Shown: one piece after another, positions 46,748 through 58,430 of the stretch | How positions within the stretch are numbered: position 1 is the first letter of the stretch | Layout of the letters: each line of letters opens with the position of its first letter | Source: Malus domestica | Taxonomy: Eukaryota; Streptophyta; Magnoliopsida; Rosales; Rosaceae | Assembly: GCF_042453785.1 (NCBI RefSeq) | Contig: NC_091670.1 | Coordinates: 39,815,501-39,879,500 of the forward strand | Direction of reading: 5' to 3' | Length of the DNA: 64,000 nt | Position numbers and translations under genes: made by a program | The notes under the pieces: model-generated | What the model saw: the letters and a program-made list of their open reading frames with translations, nothing else | Databases searched by the model: none | Told to the model about the DNA's origin: nothing

Positions 46748-49563
46748 ATGTTGTGGTGCGCGCATTGCAGGGATCTTATTCCTCCGACACAAGATAACTA
46801 CTTTACGTAAGAATTTAAACACCTTGTTATTATGTTAATTGCATAATTAATCAGTTGAATCAGTTCAAAGAATTACCAGAATATTAGATAATTCTTGTAT
46901 TAATCACTGCTTAATAACTGTGTGTCTCTTGACCAGATCTTGTAGTGTTTGTGGAAAAGTTCTCTATCAAAGTGTCATTACTACTGAGCCTGCCCTTGTC
47001 AAAAACCGTGGAACAAAGGTAACATGCATTGCATATTCCGCTTGTTGGCGTGAGATTCTTACATACAACTGAAAATACATCCTTGTATTCGTACGATACT
47101 CATTATGTGACGAATATATAACTCGTCATTATAGGGCGATTGTAAAACTCTTAGCATTCCTGATTCTTTTACTGCTACTGAGATTTGTTTCTAAACAATC
47201 TGTTAAATTTGTAATTTGCAGAAGAGGAGGGCAGGTTCTTCTGTAATTGTGAAATCCATCTCGAGTGACCATTCACAATCATCTAAAAGGACTTTAAATA
47301 AAGGTATGAGGTTGTGTTGTTATTTCTTTTTACTTTTTATCTGATTTGTTGACTTCACTACTACAAAATAGGGCTTTCATGACACTTAGAATTTTTTTTA
47401 ATGACATTCTTTTATTAAAAGCGTCACTGAAATAAAATTATGACGCAACTTATAAAAAATATAAATAAATTAAAATAAAAAGATAAGAAAACCAAGAGAC
47501 AATTATCAAAAAGAGATCAGTTTCACACCCATTACAATTGCACGCTTGAACAGTTAACCTCTTCAGCCTAAATCTCATCCTTTTTCTTTAATATGCTCGT
47601 ACAAAAAAATATAACATAAACGGTGGAGTGGGACTTCGTTCCCCATCAGGACTTTGTTCTGCCATTGGAGAGGACGATATTCAACAGCAAGGCTGCAAGC
47701 CAGCAAAAGTCCCTCCCGCGCTACCGCCATCCAGCCATCTGAACACCATGCGTCGTCGCCCTCACGGCTCCACGCTTTCGTCAGCCATCACCGGCCATCG
47801 TCAATTTTTTGGTAAATCCCTTATTTTCATTTACATAAGTTAATTGATGATTTGAGATCTATGTGATATGGATTTTATATGATTTAGTGTGAGTTTATCT
47901 GGGCTTGGTGCTATTTGTGGTTTTCATGTTCAATCTGTTGTCTAGTTTGAGTTGGGTATTTTGTTGTTTGAGTAGGTTTGGATGGATTTGGAGCCAATTC
48001 GGTAGTAATGTCGATTCACATTTTATTTTGCTGTGAACTTATATTGGTTTTGTTTTTCTAATTGTTAATTTACTGGGGCTGGCACTAGTGGGCAGTTTAA
48101 TTATGTAAATTGTAGGTTTCAACAACTGCTGGTGCAAAACGTGTGAAGAAAGGCTCATTAGTCCCATAGATTTCTGCATTAAGTAGTCAGACAAATAAGG
48201 AGTCTGAGGCCTCATCCAAATCAAGTGCCTTTGCCCCTGCTACTAGTCAATCCTCCGTTCATGCAGATCCTATGCAAGTGAGATTCTTTCTCTTCTTGCC
48301 CTTAATTTTTTGTGCTATTTTTTTATGAAACAATATGATTACTGGATGCTTTTGTTACTTGTATGTACAGCTGTCCTATTTTCTAGATTATCACAGATTA
48401 ATGGATGCCTTTTTTTATTTTTATTGCACGGTTACTTTAAATCAACCTTTGATTTTATACTAGAATGGTTAAAGAGAATTTATTGTGTTCGTTTATTTTC
48501 TTCCATGTGATCTTAAAACTACACTGCACTTTTGTTGATCTTTTTGTTTGACCTGATTCATCTGTGCAGGATACGGAAATAATGATTTTAAGTTCAAATT
48601 TTCCAAGATTCTAGAGATAATCAGAATGACCCTTTGCAGTTTTATTTTTGGTTTTAGCATGTGAAAGTAAGAATTGTTATTCTTATTGATTTTTTTAATT
48701 AATGTTGATAATTTTTGTGTAGAAAAGGTGGGAGTCTCTCCTGCGTCAAGGGAGAAGGATATTTGTTGTTGGTGATCTTATGCTCAACCAGATTGTGAGA
48801 AGAACCAGATTTTAAATTAAGTGAACTTACAGTTTTATTAGTAGGAAAGCTCTATACATTATATTGTCTTTTGTAATACTTCGATGGTGGATAAATTTCA
48901 AATTTATGAAGCAATATTGTTTCATTTGAGGTCAATATCTTGCTCTTTGGATGAATTATGTAGGTCATGCTTTCAAATTAAAAATACATTATATATGTCA
49001 TCAAACATATTTCAGGACATGTATTGAACGGTTTATGACACGCTTTGCGTGTCATTGCTAATATTCAATGACGTTGCAAATGGTTTCGGTGCTATAGTAC
49101 ATGACGCTATATAGATGTCATGTTTAGTATACCATGACGCTCATTTCTCTGTATATGACACTTAATTTGCGTCTTAAATGGTTATAGATGACACAAGTTC
49201 TTAATTCAATGATGCTTGTTAGGCGTCCTTAAAATTAATACATGACACTTTTTCAACGTCATAAAAAGTATCTTTAATGACACCCACAAAGATGACGCTA
49301 AATGCTTGTGTCATTAAACTTTTAACATGACCCATAAACTGCGTCATGTATGTTAAAATTTGTAGTAGTGCTTGCCTTATCATACAAAATATAATTTGCA
49401 TTTCTCCTTTTTCTATTTCTACAGTGTTGGTTTTAATCTATCAAAAACTATTGACAAATCTCTCTCTCTCTCTCTCTCTCTCCTGTTTTTCTTGAAATTA
49501 GGGTTCATGTCAAAATCATCTGCAGAAGCAGCCCAAAAAATACTCAAGAAGGTTAGTGTCTGA
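46748..49563 (+). CDS. Short BRF/TFIIB-type zinc-ribbon protein, host of a CACTA insertion
   Basis: Four exons, 46748-46806, 46937-47018, 47222-47303 and 49502-49563, join in phase across GT-AG introns and give about 94 residues. The N-terminus MLWCAHC with SCSVCG forms C4-x2-C7-x14-C22-x2-C25, a zinc ribbon like that of TFIIB and of BRF, a subunit of the RNA polymerase III factor TFIIIB. The following TTEPALVKNRGTKK ... SVIVKSISS resembles the BRF sequence just after its ribbon. The last exon (SKSSAEAAQKILKK) resembles a segment of the BRF C-terminal half. The cyclin-fold repeats that bind DNA and TBP are absent, so this is a truncated paralogue or a pseudogene. Intron 3 contains the CACTA element at 47356-49370. 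A further exon with an acidic tail near 50075-50302 is possible but does not join in phase. Confidence 0.6.
47628..47843 (+). other. GC-richer segment inside the CACTA element
   Basis: A 70-codon open frame, Pro/Ser/Arg-rich and clearly GC-richer than the rest of the element, ends in intron-like sequence. I do not recognise it. It may be a captured exon or leader. Confidence 0.25.
48723..48779 (+). pseudogene. Captured exon fragment resembling AP endonuclease 2
   Basis: After an acceptor-like GTGTAG the frame reads KRWESLLRQGRRIFVVGDL, then diverges. This resembles the segment of plant APE2 (an exonuclease-endonuclease-phosphatase fold DNA repair enzyme) leading to the VVGDLN catalytic motif. 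The catalytic Asn is not present. The fragment is only about 19 residues long, so the assignment rests on memory of the family. Confidence 0.4.
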
Positions 49564-50536
49564 CATAGCTGAAAGCTCGAAGTCTTATATATGTGACACT
49601 GTGGCATCTTGTTTTTCTCTCTTCTTGACAATAGTTGACATGCATAGTGGAGAAATTCTTAGGTGCGGTGCCCGTACAACGTGGCTGTCTGACCACACAT
49701 ACAAAGCACCACATCCTACCCTGTATTTTGCCCATCTAACCCTTTTGCGTTTTGTACCCTATACCAAGTTCAAGAAACAATAGTCTATTGTGTACGAGTG
49801 TAAGAAAAAATTAAAAAAACCAAGGAACCGAAAAAACCGATTGAACTAGTCTGATTAGTGGATTTGGTTAGAGCATAACCAAACCAACTAGGTAAGAGTG
49901 ATTCAACCAACAATTAAAGGGCAAACGTGGACCGAATCGAACCATGCCCACTCATTTTGTTATAGGCCGGCCGGCCTCATGATTCTCAATTGAGATTGCG
50001 TTACATTTTGAAACACTTTAATTTCCTATTTGTACATAATTATATTTTGCCTTGCACCAAACATATAAGGTAATGTGGCAAAACCTACTCCTAATCCAAA
50101 GCAAAAGTCCAAGGCCACAATAATTCGTGACTGTGAAGCCAATCGACAAAACCACCTCACCATACAGCATGACAGTGACTTTGAAATGATGCAGGAGCAT
50201 GGAAATGTCGGAGGAGCTGCAGATTGCAAACCCCACGTTGGGAATCAAGAGAATGTTTATGACTGTAGCTATGATGGTGATGATGAGGATGATCACAATT
50301 GATGTTTTGGGTGTTTAATGTGTCCTTGTTTGCATTTGTAGTAGCCTCATCCTTCTGATAACATGTCCCATCTACCAATCAAGTTTTTGCGGAGGATCCC
50401 TTCATGTCACGTCTTCTAACACACAAGATTTATACGAGTTTTAGAGTCCCAGTTTGTTTTTCGTTGTAAATGACTAACTCAATAATACGTTTAATTAGTA
50501 TAGAAAATTAATGTCCAATAGACTTGTGTGGGTCTA
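49564..50536. other. Downstream flank of the BRF-like gene
   Basis: Contains an open frame at 50075-50302 (+) with an acidic tail (YDGDDEDDHN). It could be a last exon of the preceding gene, but the only nearby acceptor gives the wrong phase. No other signal. Confidence 0.3.
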
Positions 50537-50747
50537 ACCTCGTTCAGAAATGTGTTTAAAATGACTGAAAGCGCTTTTGGTAAAATTATTTTTGAAACCA
50601 ACTCTTAGCAAAAATCCAAGTGGATCTTGAAAATGCACTTGAAGTGCATCCTACAAGAAGTACATATTTGATGTTTCTTCCAAAAAGTACTTAATCAATT
50701 TCACCAAAAATACTTTTAGTCATTATAAAAGTATTTCCAAACGAGTC
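50537..50747. mobile_element. MITE family G (copy 3)
   Basis: Contains AAATGACTGAAAGCGCTTTT at the left, 'GCACTTGAAGTGCA' in the middle, and 'TTCCAAACGAGTC' at the right. Imperfect inverted termini shared with 28141-28533 and 36421-36733. Confidence 0.5.
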
Positions 50748-50788
50748 TTCATTGTCTATAAAGCACAATTTTGGAGGTAATTGGATGT

Positions 50789-52058
50789 AAGGTCTAAAAT
50801 ATCGATATTATTGGCGAAATATCGCCGATAATATCGTTTTTTTAGAGGGCGATATTTTTACACGTATCCACTTCATTATCGTTAATATATCGCGATATTA
50901 TCAATAATATCGCCGAGGCTTCGTCGTCGCAACTACAGCCGAGGCTTCGTCATCGCAGCTGCCAAGATATGCGCCTCTCTTTGCAATACACGTTCAGACC
51001 CATCAAAATGAGCAATCCCTTTTCTCCGGATCCCAAAACCCGCTCGGGTTTGATGGATCCTCCGCCTCGTACGGCCTAAACAAGGCCTCCCCTTGCCTGA
51101 TGGTGCTTACCGGGAGGTGAGAAAGGGAGGAGGAACGGTCCACAGGTGGTGATGGTGCTCGCCGGAGTGTGCGCCACTATGGTGGAGGTCATGGTGGGGT
51201 GTGGGTGTGGTGTGTATGTGCTCCAGGAAGGAGAGTTGCAGAGAGATAGCCATGGTTGCTTTGCTAGAGGTTTCCGGAAGAGAGAGAGAGAGATTTATGG
51301 GATTTTGTGTTTCACGAGCTGATAGGAAATAAAAGAGAAAGAGAGAGAGAGACTTATGGGATATGAAAAAGAAGAAGAAGAAGAAGTGAGAGAGGAGGAA
51401 CAGGATACAAAAAAGAAAATGTCAGATATAGGATTGGGAGTCTCAATTTGGGACCTTGGGTTATGTGAGGGAGGTGAGGTGGAGGGGTCACATGTGGTTT
51501 AAAGAAAATGTTATACACTAATTTCATTCAAAATATCTTATATTTATTATTTTATTTTTTTTAAATTAAATTGTTTTATTTGGGAAATCCATCTTTGAGA
51601 CCTTGAAAGTCTCTTTGGAGATTAGATCATGCTATATACTTGAAACTCTAACGTCACATATACTATTTTTTTGTAAAAAAAAAAAACATATTTTTCATGT
51701 CTTTCTTATATTGTACTAATTCATTATATATAAATGATTATGATGTGTTTAAACTTCTTTCATTACTTACTACATATTTTCTACACTCACAATGTTTGCC
51801 AGCTCACTATATAATCAACTTAAATCAGTTAAATCCATCATGCAATGCATTTTCTTTCAATTTTTTGTGATAAACTAATAAATAATTGACTAAATAAACA
51901 TCCTTGAAAGTTTCAATAAAAATTTTAAAGTTTTTCTTACAATTTCCGTGATTTTTATTCAATTTTTATCGATATCGATAATATCCCGATATTTCCATCA
52001 AAATTTCCGTGTTTTTAGACTACCGATATTTCCGATATCATTGATATTTTATATCTTG
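50789..52058. mobile_element. Non-autonomous Mutator-like element with GC-rich core
   Basis: Flanked by the perfect 9 bp direct repeat ATTGGATGT (50780-50788 and 52059-52067). The left end AAGGTCTAAAATATCGATATT and the inverted right end CAAGATATAAAATATCAATG are imperfect terminal repeats rich in 'ATATCG'. The core at 50910-51240 is GC-rich and gene-like (GCTTCGTCGTCGC, CTCGCCGGAGTG), unlike the AT-rich arms. It may be a captured gene piece, as in Pack-MULEs. No transposase frame. Confidence 0.75.
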
Positions 52059-52237
52059 ATTGGATGTTATTGTTGATTTATTACCGTTTCTCTTGAAACT
52101 TAATGGTTTGTTTATTTCATAACCAATACTAATTAGACGATTTTTTCTCGTTTACATATATACACATACTCTAACTTGCAAAGTAGGAAATTATTCTTAG
52201 TATCAAAGCAAGAACACGAACAAAAACTTGCTTAATA

Positions 52238-53765
52238 TCACACAACTTGAACTGCTGTCATGCAATGCCTGTTATGCATCATCTCTAGCAAATCTACGGT
52301 CAGCATCGACTCCTTAGGCTTCGGTCCCAGCCTGGCGGAGTCTCCCACGGCCAGAAGTGGCGTCGATGTTGTTCTTTTGCAGGGGCCGAGCCACTTTGCT
52401 TGCATGTACTTCTGCTTCCTCCATGGCCCCATGTGCATTTTCTTTTCCTTCATGCATTTCTTGGCGGCGGAACATAAAATTTTAATCAGGCCTTGCAGTC
52501 TCTCAACTTTGCCGACAAACACTTCAGGGAGTTTTTGAACCAGATCGTTGTATTCGTCGCTCGCTCGAGCCATCTCGAATTCGTCTCTGAAGTTCAGCTC
52601 TACGATCACCCTCACCTCCCCCTTCTTTAGACTTGAATTGTTCACCACATCCAAAAATGAGTGCTCTCCTGAAGAACATAGAAAATAATCAATGAGATGT
52701 TTTCTTACTTCATAATTTAAAAAATTTATCGTTTGACAAAAAAAAATTTACCCGACAACAAAGATGGTGGCGCAAAACCACGAACTTTATTTTACTATAT
52801 TCATAGAAAGTGTTGGCGGTAGGTTAGTATTTATAGAGAAATCAACATTTGTCTCCATGCAGTATACTCAAATAATTATGAGATGTGCTATCCACACACA
52901 TTTTTTTAGTTCTCCCATACTTCTTGTTAATTTTTGTTATTTGATCTTCTTCAATTCATCCGATCCAACGACCGAAAATTAAAAGGGTGTGAAAAAAGTA
53001 AAAAGAGGTGAGTAGATATCACATCAAATAATTTTAAGGCGGTGGATACAAAAAAAAAGTAGGTCAAAAAAGAGTTATGTGATGGGAAATATATGAATTA
53101 ATAAACTCATCCGATTCCATTTAACACAAAATTAATCTGATTTATTAATTATATATTTTCACAAATAATGCTCCAGTATATGTTTTTACCTGAAGGAATG
53201 TCCGGTGAACTCCTCCACTTAGACTTGCACATGGCACTGTTGTAACCAGCATTGCTAAGTCTGCCGGAAACTTCTCTCATGAGGCAGCTCCGGCAACCGC
53301 TCGCCATCGGTTTGCCACAACCACACTCCGTCCCTGACCGCTGTATCTCCTTCACTGCCTCCCTTGTCAAACTTCTAATCCTCGTCTCTAGAGAGCTAGT
53401 CCTGCATAAGGTAGCCTGCAGAACATATTTGTGTAACCATTAATATCGTGCGCGTATAATAAACAAATGCTTATGTTGTTAGACTGTAAATTAAAATTCA
53501 TCGTCGGATACCATAACATAATATAAGTAAGATCAATTACTTGTAAAAGTTGGTGCTGTTTTTCCCAAAACCTCTTGTCCTTCTCCTCCTGATCTCCGGC
53601 TTCCTCTCCTTCATCTAACAAAAAGGCGTCATTTTCTTGGCTTCCGACGCTGCTGCTGCCGTAACTTTCCGGAAACTCGTGGCCGTCTTCGAGGAACCCG
53701 AAAACCATGCCGGAAAAACTCGCCGCTAATAACTCTCGAGCAGTGGCCGGAGCTGCTCTTGCCAT
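52238..53765 (-). CDS. DUF506 (PDDEXK-like) family protein
   Basis: Three exons, 53765-53541, 53415-53190 and 52668-52238, join in phase and give 293 residues. The acidic N-terminal half (DEGEEAGDQEEKDKRFWEKQHQLLQ) is followed by the DUF506 core: CGCGKPMASGCRSCLMREVSGRLSNAGYN, then KSKWRSSPDIPSGEHSFLDVV, EVRVIVELNFRDEFEMARASDEY, LPEVFVGKVERL and WRKQKYMQAKWLGP (quoted in parts). The family (Pfam PF04720) has a predicted nuclease-like fold. In Arabidopsis some members (RXR proteins) limit root-hair growth, with no proven enzymatic activity. All boundaries are clean GT-AG. A TATA box sits 88 bp upstream. It looks intact. Confidence 0.93.
52881..53025. mobile_element. MITE family E (copy 3), inside intron 2 of the DUF506 gene
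   Basis: Left AGATGTGCTATCCACACAC and right GTGAGTAGATATCACATC are imperfect inverses. The interior 'CTTGTTAATTTTTGTTATTTG' (in parts) and 'CTTCAATTCATCCGATCCAA' match 9534-9687. It lies wholly within intron 2 of the DUF506 gene. Confidence 0.6.
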
Positions 53766-53852
53766 TCACGTTAATTGCTACTGAATATTTCTAGTTGCTA
53801 CACAAATGGTGTGACTCGATTGGCATGAACCATGTGAGAGATGAGATCGGAC

Positions 53853-53859
53853 TTATATA
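53853..53859 (-). promoter_or_regulatory. TATA box of the DUF506 gene
   Basis: TATATAA on the minus strand (GTATATAAGTCC), 88 bp before the ATG at 53765. Confidence 0.6.
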
Positions 53860-54135
53860 CAAAACCCGAAGTTTGGATCAAGGTGGGGCCCACCAAGCCA
53901 ACGTGGACAAACAAGCCGCGGCGCACATGATGCGGGAGGTCTGGTATTCTTACGTGGATGGATATGATTCGGGGATGCAAATCGAACCGGTTTCTTAGTA
54001 ATTTTTGCGAAGATTGGGCCGGACAGCCAAGATCCACGTCAGTTTTCTCCAATTATTGCAACAGGGTCTATCTGGATATACTCGAATATTATCTACACTA
54101 ATTAAGATGAGAGTGAGTTTAATCTCATAATACAA

Positions 54136-54441
54136 TAGCATTTGTCTACATATTTTATGTGTATGAACACATTTTTTTAGAAAATGAGAAGGAGAGAGGG
54201 AGAGAGGGTGAGAGGGAGAGAGGGAGAGAGGGAGAGAGGGTGAGAGAATGTGAGGGGAGTGAGAGATTTTTTTTTATTTTTAATTTTAAATATCAGAGAT
54301 ATTTTGGATTCAATAAAAAACAATAAAATTTAGCCCTCTGAAATTACATTATTGCCCATCATTTTTTTGTGTGTGATAGAAGACTAAGTTATATTTTCAC
54401 CCTCTTTTGATTGACAAAGAGGGTTTCATTAAATAGTAGAG
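54136..54441 (+). mobile_element. MITE family C (inverted copy of 7044-7352)
   Basis: TAGCATTTGTCTACA at the left and AAATAGTAGAG at the right. Inside are a (GGGAGA)n tract and 'TTACATTATTGCCCATCATT', matching the reverse strand of 7044-7352. Confidence 0.6.
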
Positions 54442-54794
54442 ATTATCAATAAGGTTGTTTAAATTCGTATTTGGCGAGAATCAAACCTAAAACTTTTCAC
54501 TTACAAGTGAAGAATAATACCAGTATTCTAAATGTTTTATTTATAATTGTTAATTGTTTGATAAACATAAATAGCTAAATCGTTTTTAAATTCATTAAAT
54601 TTTCTAATAATAATTATTATATAGCAACAATGAGAATGAACTATTCTCACGAAGGAAGAATGAATTGTTGATAGATATTGTTATTTAAATACCCATTTTT
54701 ATATTTTACACATCTTTGTTAATTTTAGCCTTTCAGTCGCTTCAATTCATTAGATCAAAAAGCCAAAAATTAAAAATCTTTGAAAAATAAAAGA

Positions 54795-54960
54795 GTAATG
54801 TTAAGGATACTAAATTAGTAGACTAAATTTTGTAAATTAAATGATATGAAAGTTGATGATTAAATTATTACTTAAACATTGATAAACGTGATCATTTTTT
54901 ATTGATGATACATCATTTAATTTGTAAATTTAGTCTAAAAATTTATTCTATTTAACATTA
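54795..54960. mobile_element. MITE family B (copy 3)
   Basis: GTAATGTTAAGGATACTAAA at the left, inverted as TTTAGTCT ... TTTAACATTA at the right. Shares termini with 1213-1342 and 9126-9278. Confidence 0.55.
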
Positions 54961-56365
54961 TTCAAAATAAAATATGACTATGACAGTAATACAGAGTATA
55001 TTAATAATGTAACTTAAAATGATGCATCTCTATCATGATCACGTGGGTGGTGGGTCCACCAGGGATGAATGATTAAGATGACTTTTAGTTGAACGTCTCA
55101 AATTTTGCAATGTGGATAGATCGAAGCCGTCGATGATCGAGCTTTATCCAAATAAGGGGCCCACATGTCTCCCCACTAACCAACGCATTATTTCGCACAT
55201 TGTTGTTAATAGCGAAAAAGGATAGGATTATGTTCAAAACTGTCACACATACGCGGCGTCGCGACGTCGCGTATCATCCGGTTTTCCGCATAAGGACAGG
55301 GAGCTGTTTGGCGAAGGCGGGGAGGAGAACTTAAGGGGCATGTTTGTCATTTTGATAGCCCAATAATCTTGTACCATGCCAATAAACGCGTCTACGTGCG
55401 TTCAATTTGTTTCTTAAGAAAAGATTAGTCGGTGGATTGATCATGACAATTCATTTTTTTTAAGGTTGAAATGATCGACATAGGCATGTCAGCATTATCT
55501 GATCATCATCGTCTCATTCACCAACCACAAAAATCGTAACTCAAAACGTTTCATATAAAATACGAGTCTGTGATTTGTGCCTAACTATTGGACCACCTCA
55601 TTATGATTGTCACATGGAGAAACAATGATAAAATAAATGATTTAACTGTTTCACTATGTGACATTTGAGATGGATGATGTAACTGAATTCTTATTTAAGT
55701 TTGGTGTTTTACATGGCTGGATTTTGAAATTTATCTTCTTGGAGTCAAGATGAAGCATGATTTCGACTTTTTGCCAACCGCATTGTATTTGAGGTATTTT
55801 GTCAAACATTTTGTATGCGTTGCAAATTTACAGTCATGTTCATGAATATAGGTTGGATTTTTTTAAGTACTCGTATACGAGTATAAAATTTAAAGGGATA
55901 ACTTAATATAAATCCAATTTTGTGAGTTATTAGTAGGATTAGTCCACTTCATTGAAATAGGTCCAATAATTAAGATTCCACATATGCTTATTTGTGGTTT
56001 GTACCATATTTACCCCTTAGGCTTACGAATTGTAGTAAATACACAAAATTTCTTAATTATGGGATTATTTGTGGTTTAACTAATCCCTTAATTGTAGGAT
56101 TAGTTATAGCCATATAATTACCTCAACCCGCAGTCCGTTTCATCCCTCATTCTCTCCTTCCACACAATTCCATCTGTTAGATCATGAAATCAATCCTCCT
56201 CTTTTTTGTCTCTTCTTTTCATGGGTGATATTTTTGTGTTTTCCCTCCAAATTCATTCCTTTAATGGAGGTATATTATATCATATTTATATTTCTACGTT
56301 CCGCCATGTAGGTTCCCAAAATTTTTCTTCTGATACAATAGGTAGTTTATTTTTGTTTTGCAGGT

Positions 56366-56435
56366 AGATTATATCTGCTTTGTAGGTATAAAGCATCTTT
56401 AGATTATATCTGCTTTGTAGGTATAAAGCATCTTT
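56366..56435. repeat. 35 bp tandem duplication
   Basis: AGATTATATCTGCTTTGTAG and the following 15 bases occur twice in direct succession. Confidence 0.9.
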
Positions 56436-58430
56436 CTTCCTATACAATAGGTAGTTACTAGATTATATCGGTTTTCTTTTCTTCATAAATAGTAGGTACT
56501 TACTAGATAATATTTTAGTTTGAGTATTTAAATATTCAAAATTTAAAAACTAAATAAATGATAAAGAAATGTAAAGAAATTAAAAAAAATTATTTGAAGG
56601 GGCAAAATTGATATCAAAATAGGTAAATGGATAACTGGACTCGGTCCCAAAAACTACCTATGTTTTTATACCTAGATCCAAAAGCCCCAAATTTAAAACA
56701 CACCTAATATTTTAACCATTTTTTTTGGGTTTTTCTTTCTAGCATATACCTACTTATACTATGTATAAATAATTAACTGTCCACATTGTATTAGCTAGGC
56801 ATATGTATATTTTTTTCTTAAAAAATAATCAACTGATGGTTTCATTACGACAATCTACCATTTTGGGGGCTGAAAAGATTCACATAGGTATTTCAATCTC
56901 CTCAACCATCGTGCTGCTACTAGAAATCAAACATAAGATATACCAGGTGAAATATGGGTCTATAATTCGCCATCAACTATTGAGCTACCCATTGGTGGTT
57001 GCAAGGCATAAGTATCTGCAGGTTGGTTAATTAGGTCTTTCACTATAATATTAATGGCGACACTTTTAGGCCCAAATGTACAAATGATTATAATCTTTCC
57101 ATAATTCAATTAAAATATCCTCCACGTAGTAGCTATGTGTTTTCCCTTTTCATGTTCATATACACCCCGCTCTATTATATTTATTATTTTCGTCTGGTCC
57201 CCCTAATTATTTTACTATCGGGGCTCAAATTAAATTTATCTTCTTTATTAGTTGTCTATTAATTTATGGTAATACCATCTTATAGTTAATTAATCAAACC
57301 TTGATTCCCATCATACTTACAGTTGGCTACCATTTAAATTTTTTTTTTAAATGATTATTATTAAGAGAATGTGGAGAATCAGAAACTATTACAATAATTA
57401 GGTGAAAAAAATGTTTCGAATCTGGAACACATAAGTACAAATCCAACATCTAAAATTTATTAAGATATTGGACCACATACCGAGTTGGCTACCTCAAACT
57501 CACAACAAAAGAACAAAATGAGAATCAAATTTCACTGAATGCAGATACCTAACCTACATTGTTTAATAATTTAGTCGACATGGAGATCTTGTAATGATCT
57601 CCCAAACCCATAGTTTTTTGTATACCTTGATAGTTACTGTTTTCCTATAATATACACGTTGGTACTTTGTTTTGAGTCAAATTTGAAGATATTTATTCTA
57701 CCTTCGATGATAGCAAGTTTGACCAGTTCAAAATGGGATGACAAATCAAGGTTGTTGGGCTGGTACATAGACAACAACGTTCAACCACTTCGTATAGGTA
57801 AAGATATATTTAGTGACGAAGTGGGAATTTTATGTGTGAGAGGGTCTCTTACATACATAAGTAATTTTGAACTCACGTGAGAGATTTGAGTAATTTGCAT
57901 AAAAATTAAATGACCCTAAATTCAATAGAGATAACTAAAAACATTGTACAAACCCAGAAATCCAAATATAAGGTAAAGAGTCAACATGATTTTTTTTTAT
58001 TTATAAATATAAGTTAAAACCAATGAAAAGTTGAAAGAATAAGGAGGGGGAGTGAAGACTGCACTGTAGAGAAATGGAAAGAAAAATGAGGCCTAGCTTG
58101 GAACAAAAAAACATTTGAATTTAGAATACACTTTAAATTTCAGGGTATTAGACTGATATGCAACAACATCTATTATAATGGCAAGAAGAAAAAAAGGCAG
58201 GATGGACTAAGGATCATTTTGGTCTCTTAGTGGTTTCGCCATTGGATATATACACTAGAGTTGCATGAAGATGACGGCTCTCACATTGGATATGATTGCA
58301 TTGGATTGAGTGAGACCACAATACCGTGAGAGTTTCATATTTTTGCAAGAGGTGTCACACTAATGACTGCTTAGTCGATACATGATACCTAAAATATGAT
58401 TTGTTCTCAAACAAGTTACAATTTATGTAT

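Larger units (their letters stand above)
47356..49370. mobile_element. Non-autonomous CACTA (EnSpm) transposon, 2,015 bp
   Basis: The left end CACTACTACAAA and right end TTTGTAGTAGTG are perfect 12 bp inverted repeats with the CACTA signature. The 3 bp duplication CTT lies at 47353-47355 and 49371-49373. The right subterminal 350 bp carries many TGACGC/GTGTCAT motifs in both orientations, typical transposase-binding repeats of this superfamily. There is no transposase. The middle is exon- and intron-like, with splice-site-flanked fragments that look captured from host genes. Confidence 0.9.
53866..58430. other. Gene-poor 4.6 kb stretch
   Basis: Contains MITEs at 54136-54441 and 54795-54960 and a GGGAGA-rich tract at 54180-54250. 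Also present are a CpG palindrome near 55258-55269 and a 35 bp tandem duplication at 56366-56435. No coding region supported. Confidence 0.45.

Noticed and set aside
50075-50302. Acidic-tailed ORF as the last exon of the BRF-like gene
   Set aside because: The only nearby acceptor (before 50070) gives the wrong reading phase after exon 4.
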